NCBI GenBank assembly: GCA_021773555.1
Contig: JAJFKA010000012.1
Span: 62,001-126,000, forward strand
DNA from: Gammaproteobacteria bacterium
GTDB taxonomy: Bacteria; Pseudomonadota; Gammaproteobacteria; Pseudomonadales; Azotimanducaceae
DNA length: 64,000 nt
Reading direction: 5' to 3'
Part shown: positions 16,469 to 25,331 of the stretch, one piece after another
How the letters are laid out: every line of letters starts with the position of its first letter
Numbering within the stretch: position 1 is the first letter of the stretch
Made by a program: the position numbers and the translations under genes
The notes under the pieces: model-generated
Database searches by the model: none
What the model saw: only the letters and a program-made list of their open reading frames with translations
What the model was told of the DNA's origin: nothing

Positions 16469-17350
16469 TCAGCTCGTCGTCGTATCCACATAGTCCGGAT
16501 AGAATTTCACCATACAGTCCGGACAAAAAGAATGTGTAAATTCGATGGCCGAGTGGCTGCTCACATAATCCTCGATCGGACTCCAGCTATCCTGTTCATC
16601 GCGGATACTCTTACATCCCGCACAGATCGGTAACAGGCCACTTAATGTCTCGATGTCCCGCAGTGCCTTTTCCAATCGCTCCTGGTAGATATCCTGTCGA
16701 ATCTGATTTTCACACAACCGAACAGCCGATCGCCTGCGCATGTAGTAAAAAAAGGCGCAGGAGATAATCGAGCTGAGCATCATCAGCAATTCCTCACCCT
16801 GAAATTCCAGGGTTGTCAACGAGCGCAGCAGAAGCCAGCTGCCGCACAACATCGTCACGGAGACACAGATCCACCTGACATTCGTCAGGAAAATACCCGC
16901 ACTGATAATCAACACGTAAACACCAAAACTGTTCATCATGTCATTTGTGAGCAGTAGAAACGCCAGGCCATCTGCCTGCAATATGACAATCTCCACAAAA
17001 GAGAGTGCATTGGCGCTCGCGTTGGCAATTGGTATCAAGCGGTAGCCGACCGTCAACCCGAGAAAAACCAGACTGACTGCCAGTGCGAGCAACACGCCTT
17101 CCATGCGCGATTCCGATGGCACAACTACCAGGTTGACAATCGCCAGCACCGCATAGGTTATCCCGATAAGTAATGTCCGCAGCGGCATCAGGTCTTTCAG
17201 CGTTGCATTCAGCGATGCAAAGACGCGTTGTTCAAGGTCAACGCCGTCAATCACGACTTCCAGGGGATCGTCAAAAACGTGTCCGGCCTGAGTTACCGAA
17301 CCATCAAGGCGTTCCATGGCATATCCCGCTTTAGTTGTCCGATCTTCCAT
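16469..17350 (-). CDS. Six-TM protein with C-terminal LPICxxCK/CPDC cysteine module
   Basis: About 293 residues from the ATG at 17350, which has AGG 7 bases upstream; a start at 17431 would add 27 polar residues. Six hydrophobic segments fill roughly residues 60-220. A short helical, probably coiled-coil linker (QERLEKALRDIETLSGL) leads into LPICAGCKSIRDEQDSW and, about 30 residues on, FCPDCMVKFYP. This four-cysteine module is known from the C-termini of bacterial PAS and sensor-kinase proteins; a metal-binding regulatory role is plausible but not established. There is no kinase, cyclase or DNA-binding domain. Confidence 0.75.
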   Translation of the reverse strand: MEDRTTKAGYAMERLDGSVTQAGHVFDDPLEVVIDGVDLEQRVFASLNATLKDLMPLRTLLIGITYAVLAIVNLVVVPSESRMEGVLLALAVSLVFLGLTVGYRLIPIANASANALSFVEIVILQADGLAFLLLTNDMMNSFGVYVLIISAGIFLTNVRWICVSVTMLCGSWLLLRSLTTLEFQGEELLMMLSSIISCAFFYYMRRRSAVRLCENQIRQDIYQERLEKALRDIETLSGLLPICAGCKSIRDEQDSWSPIEDYVSSHSAIEFTHSFCPDCMVKFYPDYVDTTTS

Positions 17351-17499
17351 TTTCGGACCTGTTTCAATACTCGAGGGATATGGCCGATCATTTTCTCCAA
17401 TCCCTCTCCATTGTCGGCCTGCCACGTGCATCAGACCGGGAGCGCTGAATAAATTCTTACAACAGTTTAACGTGTTTTATCAGTTTTGCCTGAGGTGTT

Positions 17500-17508
17500 T
17501 GTTATGAT
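17500..17508 (+). promoter_or_regulatory. Extended -10 of the asnS promoter
   Basis: TGTTATGAT is an extended -10 (TG-N-TATGAT) 27 bases before the asnS ATG; no good -35 stands 17 bases upstream, as often with extended -10 promoters. The assignment rests on consensus alone. Confidence 0.45.
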
Positions 17509-17535
17509 GGCGACTTTCGCAAAACGGACCAGATT

Positions 17536-18924
17536 ATGACAGTACATTCCGTGAATTCCATACTCAAAGGTGAGATCAGTGTTGGTGAGACGGTGACCGT
17601 CCAGGGCTGGGTGCGCAGTAAAAGAGACTCGAAAGCTGGCATTTCCTTCGTGGCTGTTCATGACGGGTCCTGTTTTGACGCCATCCAGGCAGTCGTCGCA
17701 AATACCATCGAAAATTACGAATCCGAAGTGCTGCGCATCACCACCGGTTGTTCAGTCATCATCAGTGGCGAGCTGGTTGAGTCAACCGGAAAAGGACAAA
17801 GTCTTGAAATACAGGCATCAAACGTCACCCTGGTAGGAGAAGTTGACGATCCAGAGACCTATCCGATCGCAAAGAAAAGACACACTTTTGAATACTTACG
17901 TACAGTCGCCCACCTCCGCCCGAGGACCAATACTTTTGGTGCCATCACAAGGGTACGTACAACACTGGCTAATGCCATCCATAACTACTTTTTCGACAAG
18001 GGTTTCCACTGGATAAATACGCCAATTATTACTGCCAGCGATTGCGAAGGTGCCGGTGAACTTTTCCGTGTGAGTTCGCTGGATCTGGCGAACCTCCCCA
18101 GGGACGGACTGGACTTCAGTCAGGATTTTTTTGGTAAGGAAGCATTTCTCACGGTTTCCGGCCAGTTGAATGTGGAAGCCTATTGCCTGGCACTAAGTCG
18201 GGTCTACACCTTTGGGCCAACGTTCCGAGCTGAAAACTCCAATACGTCTCGGCATCTGGCCGAGTTCTGGATGGTTGAACCTGAGATTGCGTTTGCTGAC
18301 CTGCACGATAACGCTGATCTCGCAGAGGACCTCCTGACCAATGTATTACAGCGAGTCATGGATGAGTGTGAAGACGACATGGCGTTTTTCGAGCAGCGCA
18401 TCGACAAACAGGTATTGAATAGGATTCGCGGCGTGATTGATAACAAGTTTGAACGCATGGAGTACGGAGAGGCAATTGACATACTCAGCAACGCGAAGCA
18501 AAAGTTTGAGTTTCCCGTTAAGTGGGGTCTTGATCTGCAATCGGAACACGAGCGATTTCTGACGGAAAAACATGTGGGCAGACCGATTGTGCTGATGAAC
18601 TATCCGGTGGAGATCAAGGCTTTCTACATGCGCCTTAACGATGACGAAAAAACTGTCGCCGCCATGGACGTTCTGGCGCCCGGAATCGGAGAAATAATTG
18701 GTGGTAGTCAACGTGAAGAACGCCTGTCGGTGCTCGATGCACGTATTCCTGATGACGAAATGAAGGAAGAACTCTGGTGGTACCGGGATTTACGTCGCTA
18801 TGGCACAGTACCTCATGCGGGTTTTGGACTCGGTTTCGAGCGCCTGCTGAACTATGTTACCGGCATGGAGAACATTCGTGACGCGATTCCGTTCCCGCGA
18901 ACGCCGGGTAACGCCGCAATCTGA
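17536..18924 (+). CDS. asnS: Asparaginyl-tRNA synthetase
   Basis: Class IIb tRNA synthetase of 462 residues, close to the E. coli length of 466. The N-terminal OB-fold anticodon-binding domain starts with [14 protein letters not shown]. Class II motif 2 is visible as [17 protein letters not shown] and motif 3 as [15 protein letters not shown]. It charges tRNA-Asn in the cytoplasm. It is a single-gene unit, divergent from the six-TM gene and ending 3 bases from the convergent MBL-fold gene. Confidence 0.97.
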   Translation: MTVHSVNSILKGEISVGETVTVQGWVRSKRDSKAGISFVAVHDGSCFDAIQAVVANTIENYESEVLRITTGCSVIISGELVESTGKGQSLEIQASNVTLVGEVDDPETYPIAKKRHTFEYLRTVAHLRPRTNTFGAITRVRTTLANAIHNYFFDKGFHWINTPIITASDCEGAGELFRVSSLDLANLPRDGLDFSQDFFGKEAFLTVSGQLNVEAYCLALSRVYTFGPTFRAENSNTSRHLAEFWMVEPEIAFADLHDNADLAEDLLTNVLQRVMDECEDDMAFFEQRIDKQVLNRIRGVIDNKFERMEYGEAIDILSNAKQKFEFPVKWGLDLQSEHERFLTEKHVGRPIVLMNYPVEIKAFYMRLNDDEKTVAAMDVLAPGIGEIIGGSQREERLSVLDARIPDDEMKEELWWYRDLRRYGTVPHAGFGLGFERLLNYVTGMENIRDAIPFPRTPGNAAI

Positions 18925-18927
18925 GAG

Positions 18928-19611
18928 TTACCCTCCCATCATCATTTTCCAGGTCGCAAGGTCATTGATGCGCAAATAGGTATTAATCCGTTTGGTTTCC
19001 TCCATGGTCGCCTGGGGAACCTGGCTGTAATTGTGACCCGGCAGCAGCAGAGTGTCGTCAGGGAGTGCCGCCAGCTTTTGAATGCTGTGATACATATCCT
19101 CCGAGTTTGATCCGGGAAGATCGACCCTTCCGCAACCGTCGATAAACAATGTATCCCCTGACACGAGAGTATTCTTCACTTTGAAACACTGGGAACCCGG
19201 GGTATGACCCGGCGTATGTAGAAACTCAATCTCTATATCACCAATCTTCAGCTTATCACCTGATTCAACTTTTTTGAGGTCAGAATCCGAGACGCCGGTC
19301 ACCTTTTTGACACCCTCGGCTTCAAGCTTGTGGGTGTATATTTTCACGGGATTGGTCGCCAGCAACTCCGCAACTCCGGTCACGCTATTGTTTCCAAACG
19401 ACCCACCGCAATGATCAGGGTGATAATGTGTCACCAACGCTGCAGTCAACTGATAGTCGCGTTCATTGATAAAGTTCAGTAGTCCGTCAATATCCCAGGC
19501 TGGATCAACCACCGCGACTTCACGTGTTCGTTTGCACCCAACCAGGTATGCAAAATTCTGCATGGGTCCAATTTGTATCTGTTCTATGATCAACTCATCC
19601 TGAAGTGACAT
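18928..19611 (-). CDS. MBL-fold hydrolase (glyoxalase II-like)
   Basis: Metallo-beta-lactamase-fold enzyme of 227 residues. The metal motif is HYHPDHCGG, followed by HTPGHTPGS and SGDTLFIDGCGRVDLPGS and a last His in PGHNYS, the pattern of hydroxyacylglutathione hydrolase and persulfide dioxygenase relatives. No signal peptide, so cytoplasmic. It is the last gene of the mtoX-sco-ridA run, where a thioester or persulfide substrate derived from methanethiol oxidation products would fit; this is inference. Confidence 0.85.
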   Translation of the reverse strand: MSLQDELIIEQIQIGPMQNFAYLVGCKRTREVAVVDPAWDIDGLLNFINERDYQLTAALVTHYHPDHCGGSFGNNSVTGVAELLATNPVKIYTHKLEAEGVKKVTGVSDSDLKKVESGDKLKIGDIEIEFLHTPGHTPGSQCFKVKNTLVSGDTLFIDGCGRVDLPGSNSEDMYHSIQKLAALPDDTLLLPGHNYSQVPQATMEETKRINTYLRINDLATWKMMMGG

Positions 19612-19634
19612 GCTTATCTCCGTTCCTTTAACTT

Positions 19635-19988
19635 CTAATCCAAAGCCGCTGTTACTGCGATTTCCACAGCGAACTGAGGTGCTGCCAATCGGGATTCAAC
19701 ACAGGCTCTGGTCGGTGTCTCACCTTCCACTACCCAGGCATCCCAGACGTCGTTCATGGCCTTAAAATCGGTCATATCCGCGAGCCAGATGCTCGCTGTC
19801 AATAGTCTGGATTTATCGGTTCCTGCCTCCGCCAACAACGCATCAATGGCGCCCAGGATATCCCTGGTCTGCGCGCCGGCATCTTCTCCGGCAGCGTTGT
19901 GAGCCACTTGTCCCGCGGTGGAAACAACGTTGCCATGGATCACCGCCTGGCTCATGCGTTTCCCGATCTTGATTCGTTTAATTCTCAT
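19635..19988 (-). CDS. RidA family protein
   Basis: Protein of 117 residues of the YjgF/YER057c/UK114 family. Visible marks are the start of the barrel (AVIHGNVVSTAGQVAHN), the segment QTRDILGAIDALLAEAG, and the late CVESRLAAP with the substrate-binding Arg; RidA proper uses this Arg to hydrolyse reactive enamines/imines. The usual final acidic motif is replaced, so it may belong to a non-RidA (Rid1-7) subgroup. Its ATG overlaps the sco stop by four bases, showing translational coupling. Confidence 0.82.
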   Translation of the reverse strand: MRIKRIKIGKRMSQAVIHGNVVSTAGQVAHNAAGEDAGAQTRDILGAIDALLAEAGTDKSRLLTASIWLADMTDFKAMNDVWDAWVVEGETPTRACVESRLAAPQFAVEIAVTAALD

Positions 19989-20677
19989 AAGTCTCCTTTT
20001 GCGTTGCTTGTGGCAACAATAGTGCGAATATCGTTAATCACCGTATCCGGATGAAGAAATGATACCGAATAGATGTTGCGTATTTTCTGGTGCTGGTCAA
20101 TCAGGTAGACCCGCAACAAGTGCGAAATACTGCCTGCCTCATTACCCTGCTCATCATAATCCCTGATCACAAACTGATCATAGTCCTGCAACACCCGTGT
20201 AAGTGCCTGATCATCCACCGCGGTGACAAATGTCCAGTCGAATCCTGGCTTTCTGAATTTTTCCGCATAACGAGCAAGCACTTGCGGGGAATCGTTGCGC
20301 GGATCAAAACTATAGCTGACAAGACGAACATAGTCCCGGAGCGCTGCATCCGCAAGGATGCGATCCTGGACTCTGGCCAGCACATAGGTAGCCAGTGAAC
20401 AGCCATTAACGTCGGAGCAGTTGGTGTAGATGAAGCTCAGCAGGCTGAATTTCCCGGCGAGGATTTTGTGCAGTCCGAGTCGTCTGTTTTCACTGGTGAC
20501 CACATCACTATCCCGGGCGACGCCGAATTCCGGGAGGGCGTAACTGCCTGGTTCGGGCAGCACAAATTCCAGATTACCCCAGCCCGGTGCTTTCCGTTCC
20601 GGCTCCGTGCCGTGGTGCTCAGCGTTAACCAGGGCAGATAGCATCAGCAGCGGCACGAAGACCGCACATCGAGTCAC
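19985..20677 (-). CDS. SCO1/SenC family copper protein
   Basis: Thioredoxin-like SCO protein of 230 residues with a signal peptide (start to VNAEHH), so periplasmic. The redox/copper motif is YTNCSDVNGC (Cys87, Cys93), C-x5-C instead of the classic C-x3-C, and the third ligand is probably His186 (SISHLLRV). SCO proteins deliver copper to cuproenzymes. The gene lies 148 bases downstream of the SBP56 gene, which encodes a copper-dependent enzyme in characterised cases, so metallation of that enzyme is the likely job. Confidence 0.85.
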   Translation of the reverse strand: MTRCAVFVPLLMLSALVNAEHHGTEPERKAPGWGNLEFVLPEPGSYALPEFGVARDSDVVTSENRRLGLHKILAGKFSLLSFIYTNCSDVNGCSLATYVLARVQDRILADAALRDYVRLVSYSFDPRNDSPQVLARYAEKFRKPGFDWTFVTAVDDQALTRVLQDYDQFVIRDYDEQGNEAGSISHLLRVYLIDQHQKIRNIYSVSFLHPDTVINDIRTIVATSNAKGDL

Positions 20678-20733
20678 TTAGGGGACTTTGAAATAAATCG
20701 GACGATGATTGCGTTTTTTCGTCAGGCGCAAAC

Positions 20734-20771
20734 GAAATCCGTATACCGAAGTATGATCGAATACGGATTTC
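20734..20771. repeat. Inverted repeat between the mtoX and sco genes
   Basis: GAAATCCGTAT (20734-20744) and ATACGGATTTC (20761-20771) are perfect 11-bp inverted arms around a 16-base loop. No T-run follows on the minus strand, so an mRNA stability or processing hairpin, or an operator, fits better than an intrinsic terminator. Confidence 0.6.
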
Positions 20772-20825
20772 AGTGTGGCCATCTCCGGGCAACAACTGGC
20801 ATGACATCGGCGCAGCAATGGCGTT

Positions 20826-22163
20826 TTAATCGGACGCTCCCGCACGAGAAGTGATTCGGACCGGTGCTGACAATCCATACAACGAATAAGCACCAAAACG
20901 CATCTGGTGAGGATACCCAAGTTTCTGCGCGACAAAATCTATGGTGAGCTTGTGGGTCAATTTTTCACCATCGAAATCGTAGAGCTTGAAATATTGCAGG
21001 TCAGCGCCACTCGATTCAACCTTGTCCCAGTTAGCTAACAGCGATGAAGTGAAATAGACTCTTTTCCCGTCCCAGCTCTGGGAAACCATGTTGAGCTGCT
21101 CGCCAATTTTCTTTTCACTAATCTGTTCAGGCGCATGCGGGTTGGAAATATCAAACAGTCGCACAGTTCCGTCATTCCATGTATCTACCCAGAGCAGATT
21201 GTCATCCGCGCTAATGCTGATATCAACGGGCAGAGGGATCTTTGACGCATCGCCAATATCCGCTACCTTTTTTGCATGCCATTCGGTTTTGTCATCTTCA
21301 TAGATGAGCCATATCTCCGAGGTCAACGCAGTGGTGGTAAAGCAATAGTTGTTTTTCGCTCCCCAGGCACAACGGATCTCCAGGGGTGCACCCGGAACAT
21401 CCAGGATTTTCTTCGGTGTCCTGGCGTGCAGATCCCAGATCACCACAGTGTTGCCAAACTGCGCCATGGCTTCCGGGCTGGCCATCATCGCACCAAGATT
21501 CATCATGTAATTGTTCCAGCCGGTAAACGAAGAAGTCACCATAACGTTGCGCCTGGGAAACGCTCGAAGGTCGTAGCCATAACCATCTGCATATTTGCCT
21601 GATTTCACTGCGCCATTGAGCGCACCTTCAGACGGCATCCAGTGAGTCGCGATATAGTCACCCCCGTTGGTATATTCAACCAGCGCAGTCTTACCGCCGT
21701 GATCTTTGTTATTGGACAATCCTGTGAGCATCATTCTTCCGGGCAAAGCGTAGGAAGTATGAGGACCAACGACACCACCGGATTTCGAGACGAAGTTTTC
21801 AATGACCTTGTGAAGCCTGGGCTTCGCCGGGTCGGTGGCCACGTCAAAAATAAATATCCTGCTGGTATCAAGCCCCGACGCCCACAAATACCGCCGATCA
21901 TCTGTGAATCCGGAGTGATGCGCTTCATTGCGCCCTCCTACCGACAGGCTATTGATTACTTCACCATAAGCCTCATGCATAGGATTAACATCAACCGTGA
22001 CCAATTTATCCTGCTCATCACCAAGTCCTTCCACGCCCAGCGTCCAGACATAAACAAAATCTTCCTGTCCAACTATCTTGGCCATATACGGCGACATGCA
22101 TGTCTCATCTGAATACCCGACCATGGGAACGCACAATGCGATCATGATTAGCACTTTCTTCAT
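20826..22163 (-). CDS. mtoX: SBP56 family methanethiol oxidase (selenium-binding protein homolog)
   Basis: Protein of 445 residues matching selenium-binding protein 56/methanethiol oxidase, a beta-propeller. Family stretches include NEAHHSGFTDDRRYLWASGLD, VVGPHTSYALPGRMM, and FTGWNN, with several His residues that can bind copper. Methanethiol oxidases convert methanethiol to formaldehyde, sulfide and peroxide. A signal peptide (MKKVLIMIALCVPMVGYS) places it in the periplasm, as in bacterial MtoX. Neighbouring SCO and di-haem MauG-like genes match the described mtoX gene cluster, which supports the call. AGGAGAGACTA precedes the ATG. Confidence 0.85.
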   Translation of the reverse strand: MKKVLIMIALCVPMVGYSDETCMSPYMAKIVGQEDFVYVWTLGVEGLGDEQDKLVTVDVNPMHEAYGEVINSLSVGGRNEAHHSGFTDDRRYLWASGLDTSRIFIFDVATDPAKPRLHKVIENFVSKSGGVVGPHTSYALPGRMMLTGLSNNKDHGGKTALVEYTNGGDYIATHWMPSEGALNGAVKSGKYADGYGYDLRAFPRRNVMVTSSFTGWNNYMMNLGAMMASPEAMAQFGNTVVIWDLHARTPKKILDVPGAPLEIRCAWGAKNNYCFTTTALTSEIWLIYEDDKTEWHAKKVADIGDASKIPLPVDISISADDNLLWVDTWNDGTVRLFDISNPHAPEQISEKKIGEQLNMVSQSWDGKRVYFTSSLLANWDKVESSGADLQYFKLYDFDGEKLTHKLTIDFVAQKLGYPHQMRFGAYSLYGLSAPVRITSRAGASD

Positions 22164-22216
22164 TAGTCTCTCCTATAGCTGAATCGGAAAAGCTGTGTTC
22201 GGCTTCGTTACAGCCT

Positions 22217-22225
22217 ATCATAGCA
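22217..22225 (-). promoter_or_regulatory. Extended -10 of the mtoX promoter
   Basis: On the minus strand TGCTATGAT is an extended -10 (TG-N-TATGAT) about 54 bases before the mtoX ATG, inside the 69-base divergent gap. The -35 would overlap the mauG-like start, implying mutual interference of the two promoters. Confidence 0.4.
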
Positions 22226-22232
22226 GCACCTC

Positions 22233-23411
22233 GTGTTAATGATGATTGGTGGCATGCAACTTTTCCGACTCCTGCTAGCGGTGACTATTCTCTGGACGCC
22301 GGCTTCCCTGGCGGCCGTGCAGTCCGGTGTTCCCGAATACGACTTACCGTCACAGGAACTGATCTTTCTCGGCAGGAAGCTGTTCCTCGATCGACGATTG
22401 TCTGCCAATGGCACTCTATCCTGCGCGATGTGCCATGTTCCCGAGCAGGGATTTGCACAGAACCAGCTTGCAACCCCTGTGGGTATTAACGGGCGTGCCG
22501 TGAAGCGGAATTCACCCACTCTGCTTAACGTTCGGTTCAGGACCGTGCTGTTTCATGACGGCCGGGAATTCACACTTGAAGATCAGGTCTGGTCACCTCT
22601 CTTGAGTCGAAGGGAAATGGGTAACGTTTCGATTGGTGCCGTGCTTGCCCGGCTCAGGAGTCTCGATGACTACCAGCAGGTTTTTAGCCGAATCTTTGCA
22701 ACCGGCATCACCGCCGCCAATATCGGCATTGCCCTTGCTGCATATGAGCGCACCCTGGTGGCGGCAAACTCACCCTTCGACCGCTGGTATTTCGATCACC
22801 AGGCGGACGCCATGACACAAAGCGCCCAAAAAGGATTCACGCTGTTTTTGCGCCACGGTTGTGCAAATTGCCACACCCTGGGGCAACGCGTGGCTCAGTT
22901 TACCGACGATAAATTTCACAATACCGGCATCGGTTTCGCAAGGTCCATGGAGGCACCCGTCCGCGGCACCCGGATTGTCGCGCTGAGCGAAACGGTCTCC
23001 ATCGAGACCACTCAATCCTTCGAGTCGGAGTCCTTGAATGACCTGGGTCGCTATGAGTTCACGAACGTGCCTCAGGACCGCTGGAAGTACAGAACACCAA
23101 CGCTGCGTAATGTGGCATTGACCGCGCCTTATATGCACGATGGTTCCTTATCGACCCTTGATCAGGTTATCCGTTTTTATATGCGGGCCGGTATTGCAAA
23201 CAACGATCTGGATGAACGAATGCTGCCTTTCTCACTTAGCGAAAGCGAAATTTCATCTCTGCTGGATTTTCTAAACTCACTAACCTCCTCTCATATTGAC
23301 TCACTGACCAGGGATGCGCGTTCAATAGCAGTGGGTGACACTGTCTCACCCGATAACGATCCTTCTACCCCGCATCAGGAAAAACGCACAAGCGGCCCCT
23401 TCTCTCGATAG
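22233..23411 (+). CDS. Di-haem cytochrome c peroxidase/MauG-like protein
   Basis: Protein of 392 residues with two c-type haem sites: CAMCH (Cys64, Cys67, His68) and CANCH (Cys210, Cys213, His214), the spacing of the CCP/MauG family. PYMHDGSLSTLDQV near the C-terminus is also typical. A signal peptide (best from the ATG at 22254, LFRLLLAVTILWTPASLAA) sends it to the periplasm. GTG at 22233 and ATGs at 22239 and 22242 are other possible starts. It is divergent from mtoX; MauG relatives make post-translational modifications, so MtoX maturation is a possible role, and peroxide removal the alternative. Confidence 0.87.
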   Translation: MLMMIGGMQLFRLLLAVTILWTPASLAAVQSGVPEYDLPSQELIFLGRKLFLDRRLSANGTLSCAMCHVPEQGFAQNQLATPVGINGRAVKRNSPTLLNVRFRTVLFHDGREFTLEDQVWSPLLSRREMGNVSIGAVLARLRSLDDYQQVFSRIFATGITAANIGIALAAYERTLVAANSPFDRWYFDHQADAMTQSAQKGFTLFLRHGCANCHTLGQRVAQFTDDKFHNTGIGFARSMEAPVRGTRIVALSETVSIETTQSFESESLNDLGRYEFTNVPQDRWKYRTPTLRNVALTAPYMHDGSLSTLDQVIRFYMRAGIANNDLDERMLPFSLSESEISSLLDFLNSLTSSHIDSLTRDARSIAVGDTVSPDNDPSTPHQEKRTSGPFSR

Positions 23412-23494
23412 AAGTCTCCATAAACGTCTCAATAAACGTCTGTCGTAACATCAGGCACACTCGTTTATTATGGTACCTGACCACGTAACGGAAG

Positions 23495-23968
23495 ATGAAT
23501 TTGGCCCCCAGGGAAAAACCACTGATACTTGTGGCTGATGATCAGGCTACTATTTTGCGCATCATGACCAGTATTCTTAAACCCGAATACGACGTCTGTA
23601 TCGCGACCGACGGGCGCAAAGCCATCGAAGTTGCGCGCAGCCAGCTTCCTGACCTGATCCTGCTGGACAACATGATGCCCGGTATGACCGGAGTCGAGGC
23701 ATGCCTGGGACTAAAGGCAGATCCGATAACGCAAAAAATCCCGGTCATTTTTGTGACCTCCATGGACGACAAACACAATGAGTCTGTGGGCTTAAAAGCG
23801 GGCGCCGTGGATTACATTCCGAAACCACCCTCCGCAGAAATCGTAAGGGCAAGAGTGAGCGTGCACTTGCGCAACAATCTTAGCCAGAAGTTCATCGAGC
23901 GCCTGGCAGCCGGTACCCTCTCCGACATTGAGGCCATCAGGCTTGAAGCCCGCGCTCTGCTGCTTTAG
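23495..23968 (+). CDS. Single-receiver response regulator
   Basis: CheY-like receiver of 157 residues. Acidic pair Asp15/Asp16, phosphoacceptor Asp58 (LLDNMMPG), Thr88 and Lys110 (YIPKP) are all in place. After the receiver only about 30 helical residues follow, with no DNA-binding or enzymatic output domain. A partner kinase is not adjacent. Upstream is a 10-bp direct repeat ATAAACGTCT (23420-23429, 23432-23441) with 12-bp period that could be a binding site. Confidence 0.88.
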   Translation: MNLAPREKPLILVADDQATILRIMTSILKPEYDVCIATDGRKAIEVARSQLPDLILLDNMMPGMTGVEACLGLKADPITQKIPVIFVTSMDDKHNESVGLKAGAVDYIPKPPSAEIVRARVSVHLRNNLSQKFIERLAAGTLSDIEAIRLEARALLL

Positions 23969-24110
23969 CGAGCGCATCGGTCAAAGTTGTGATATGCGCG
24001 ACACAATCCAGCAGGTCATCATTTTTCCCATAATCTTTATTCCAACTCAGTACTTGTGACATCAGCCCGGGTTTCGGATACTGGCTCTTTCAGCTCAGGG
24101 AGAATTCCAA

Positions 24111-24755
24111 ATGATTAAAGTCCATGGCGTGCCGCTTTCACCCTTCGTACGCAAAGTCCTGCTGGTGCTTGACTACAAGGGTGTCGACTACGATGTTGAA
24201 CCCGTTTTCCCTGGTGCTGAGGACCCCGCCTTCCGGGCTATCAGTCCACTGGGGAAAATACCTGTACTGGAGCACGATGGCTTTTTTGTCCCGGATACCA
24301 GTGTGATCTGTCGATACCTGGATCGCGTGTTTCCAGACAATCCGATTTTCCCGACTGATCCGCAGGCCGAAGCAACGGCTACCTGGATTGAGGAATTCGC
24401 GGATTCAAAGCTGATTGAAGCCTGCGCAGGACTTTTTGTGCAGCGATTCCTGAATCCAAAGATGATGCAGACAGAACCGGACGAAGCGGTTATCCAGGAC
24501 ATTCTGGAAAACCGCATGCCCCAGGTTCTGGATTATCTGGAGTCCATCATCCCCGCTGAGGGGTTGTTGCTGGGTGAACTGAGTATCGCTGATTTTGCTG
24601 TGGTCACGTGTTTCATCCAGGCCGAGTATGGCGATTTCAAGCCCGACCCGGACCGTTACCCCGGCCTTGCCCGATACCTGACCTACACACTCGACAGCGA
24701 TATCGTTAAGAACCGCATCGCCGCGGAGCGGGCTGCGCTACCCAATTTGTTTTGA
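24111..24755 (+). CDS. Glutathione S-transferase family protein
   Basis: GST of 214 residues: thioredoxin-like N-terminal domain with VPLSPFVRKVLL (Ser of the SxF/SPF motif at the catalytic position) and the cis-Pro GKIPVLE, then DTSVICRYLD for glutathione contact, and an all-helical C-terminal domain. Substrate is unknown. It ends 12 bases from the convergent rnhB. Confidence 0.87.
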   Translation: MIKVHGVPLSPFVRKVLLVLDYKGVDYDVEPVFPGAEDPAFRAISPLGKIPVLEHDGFFVPDTSVICRYLDRVFPDNPIFPTDPQAEATATWIEEFADSKLIEACAGLFVQRFLNPKMMQTEPDEAVIQDILENRMPQVLDYLESIIPAEGLLLGELSIADFAVVTCFIQAEYGDFKPDPDRYPGLARYLTYTLDSDIVKNRIAAERAALPNLF

Positions 24756-24761
24756 TCCGCA

Positions 24762-24777
24762 CCGGCGTCATCGCCGG
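24762..24777. terminator. GC hairpin between GST gene and rnhB
   Basis: CCGGCG-TCAT-CGCCGG is a perfect 6-bp hairpin lying between two convergent genes and containing the rnhB stop in its loop. No T-run follows, so it is only a weak terminator candidate. Confidence 0.4.
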
Positions 24778-25331
24778 CAAGGTGAAAATGACAATCGATG
24801 AATCGGACTGGGACCATGTACTTTCAGTGCTGCAAGATGCGCTGCCGTGGGGTAACCCTTGTGTCTTGCAAGTCCATATAAAGGGTAGATTTTATCCAAC
24901 GCTTCCATTTCCGCGTCCCGGGCAACCTTGGCAATAATCGACGCCGCCTTGATCGCATCAAATTTACCGTCACCCTTGATCAGCCATTCTGAATCACAAT
25001 CGAATCCCGGTGATCGATTGCCGTCAACCACAACGAAATCAGCGCCTGGTCGAAGTCCACTGACCGCACGTTGCATGGCCAGCAGGCTGGCTTGCAGGAT
25101 ATTAATTTTATCGATTTCTGCGACTTCGGCACGACCGAGGCTAAAAGAAATCGCCTCAGCACGAATGACACGGTCCAGTTCCTCTCTGCGTTTTGCTGAC
25201 AACACCTTAGAGTCACGAAGCCCTTCAATCATTTTAAAAGGATTCAGAATCACTGCAGCGGCAAACACCGCACCTGCCAGGGGTCCTCGACCCACTTCAT
25301 CCACACCGGCACAGTATTCACGCAGATACAT
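24768..25331 (-). CDS. rnhB: Ribonuclease HII
   Basis: RNase HII of 187 residues. The N-terminus has [12 protein letters not shown] with catalytic Asp11 and Glu12; further acidic residues lie in VVDGN and [11 protein letters not shown]. It removes misincorporated ribonucleotides and cuts RNA-DNA hybrids. It overlaps lpxB by 14 bases, the usual lpxB-rnhB order. In many relatives dnaE follows, but here the operon ends at rnhB. Confidence 0.95.
   Translation of the reverse strand: MYLREYCAGVDEVGRGPLAGAVFAAAVILNPFKMIEGLRDSKVLSAKRREELDRVIRAEAISFSLGRAEVAEIDKINILQASLLAMQRAVSGLRPGADFVVVDGNRSPGFDCDSEWLIKGDGKFDAIKAASIIAKVARDAEMEALDKIYPLYGLARHKGYPTAAHLAALKVHGPSPIHRLSFSPCRR

Noticed and set aside
20678-20935. 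85-codon minus-strand frame between mtoX and sco
   Set aside because: Half of it overlaps mtoX, it has no ribosome binding site, and the rest is accounted for by the inverted repeat.
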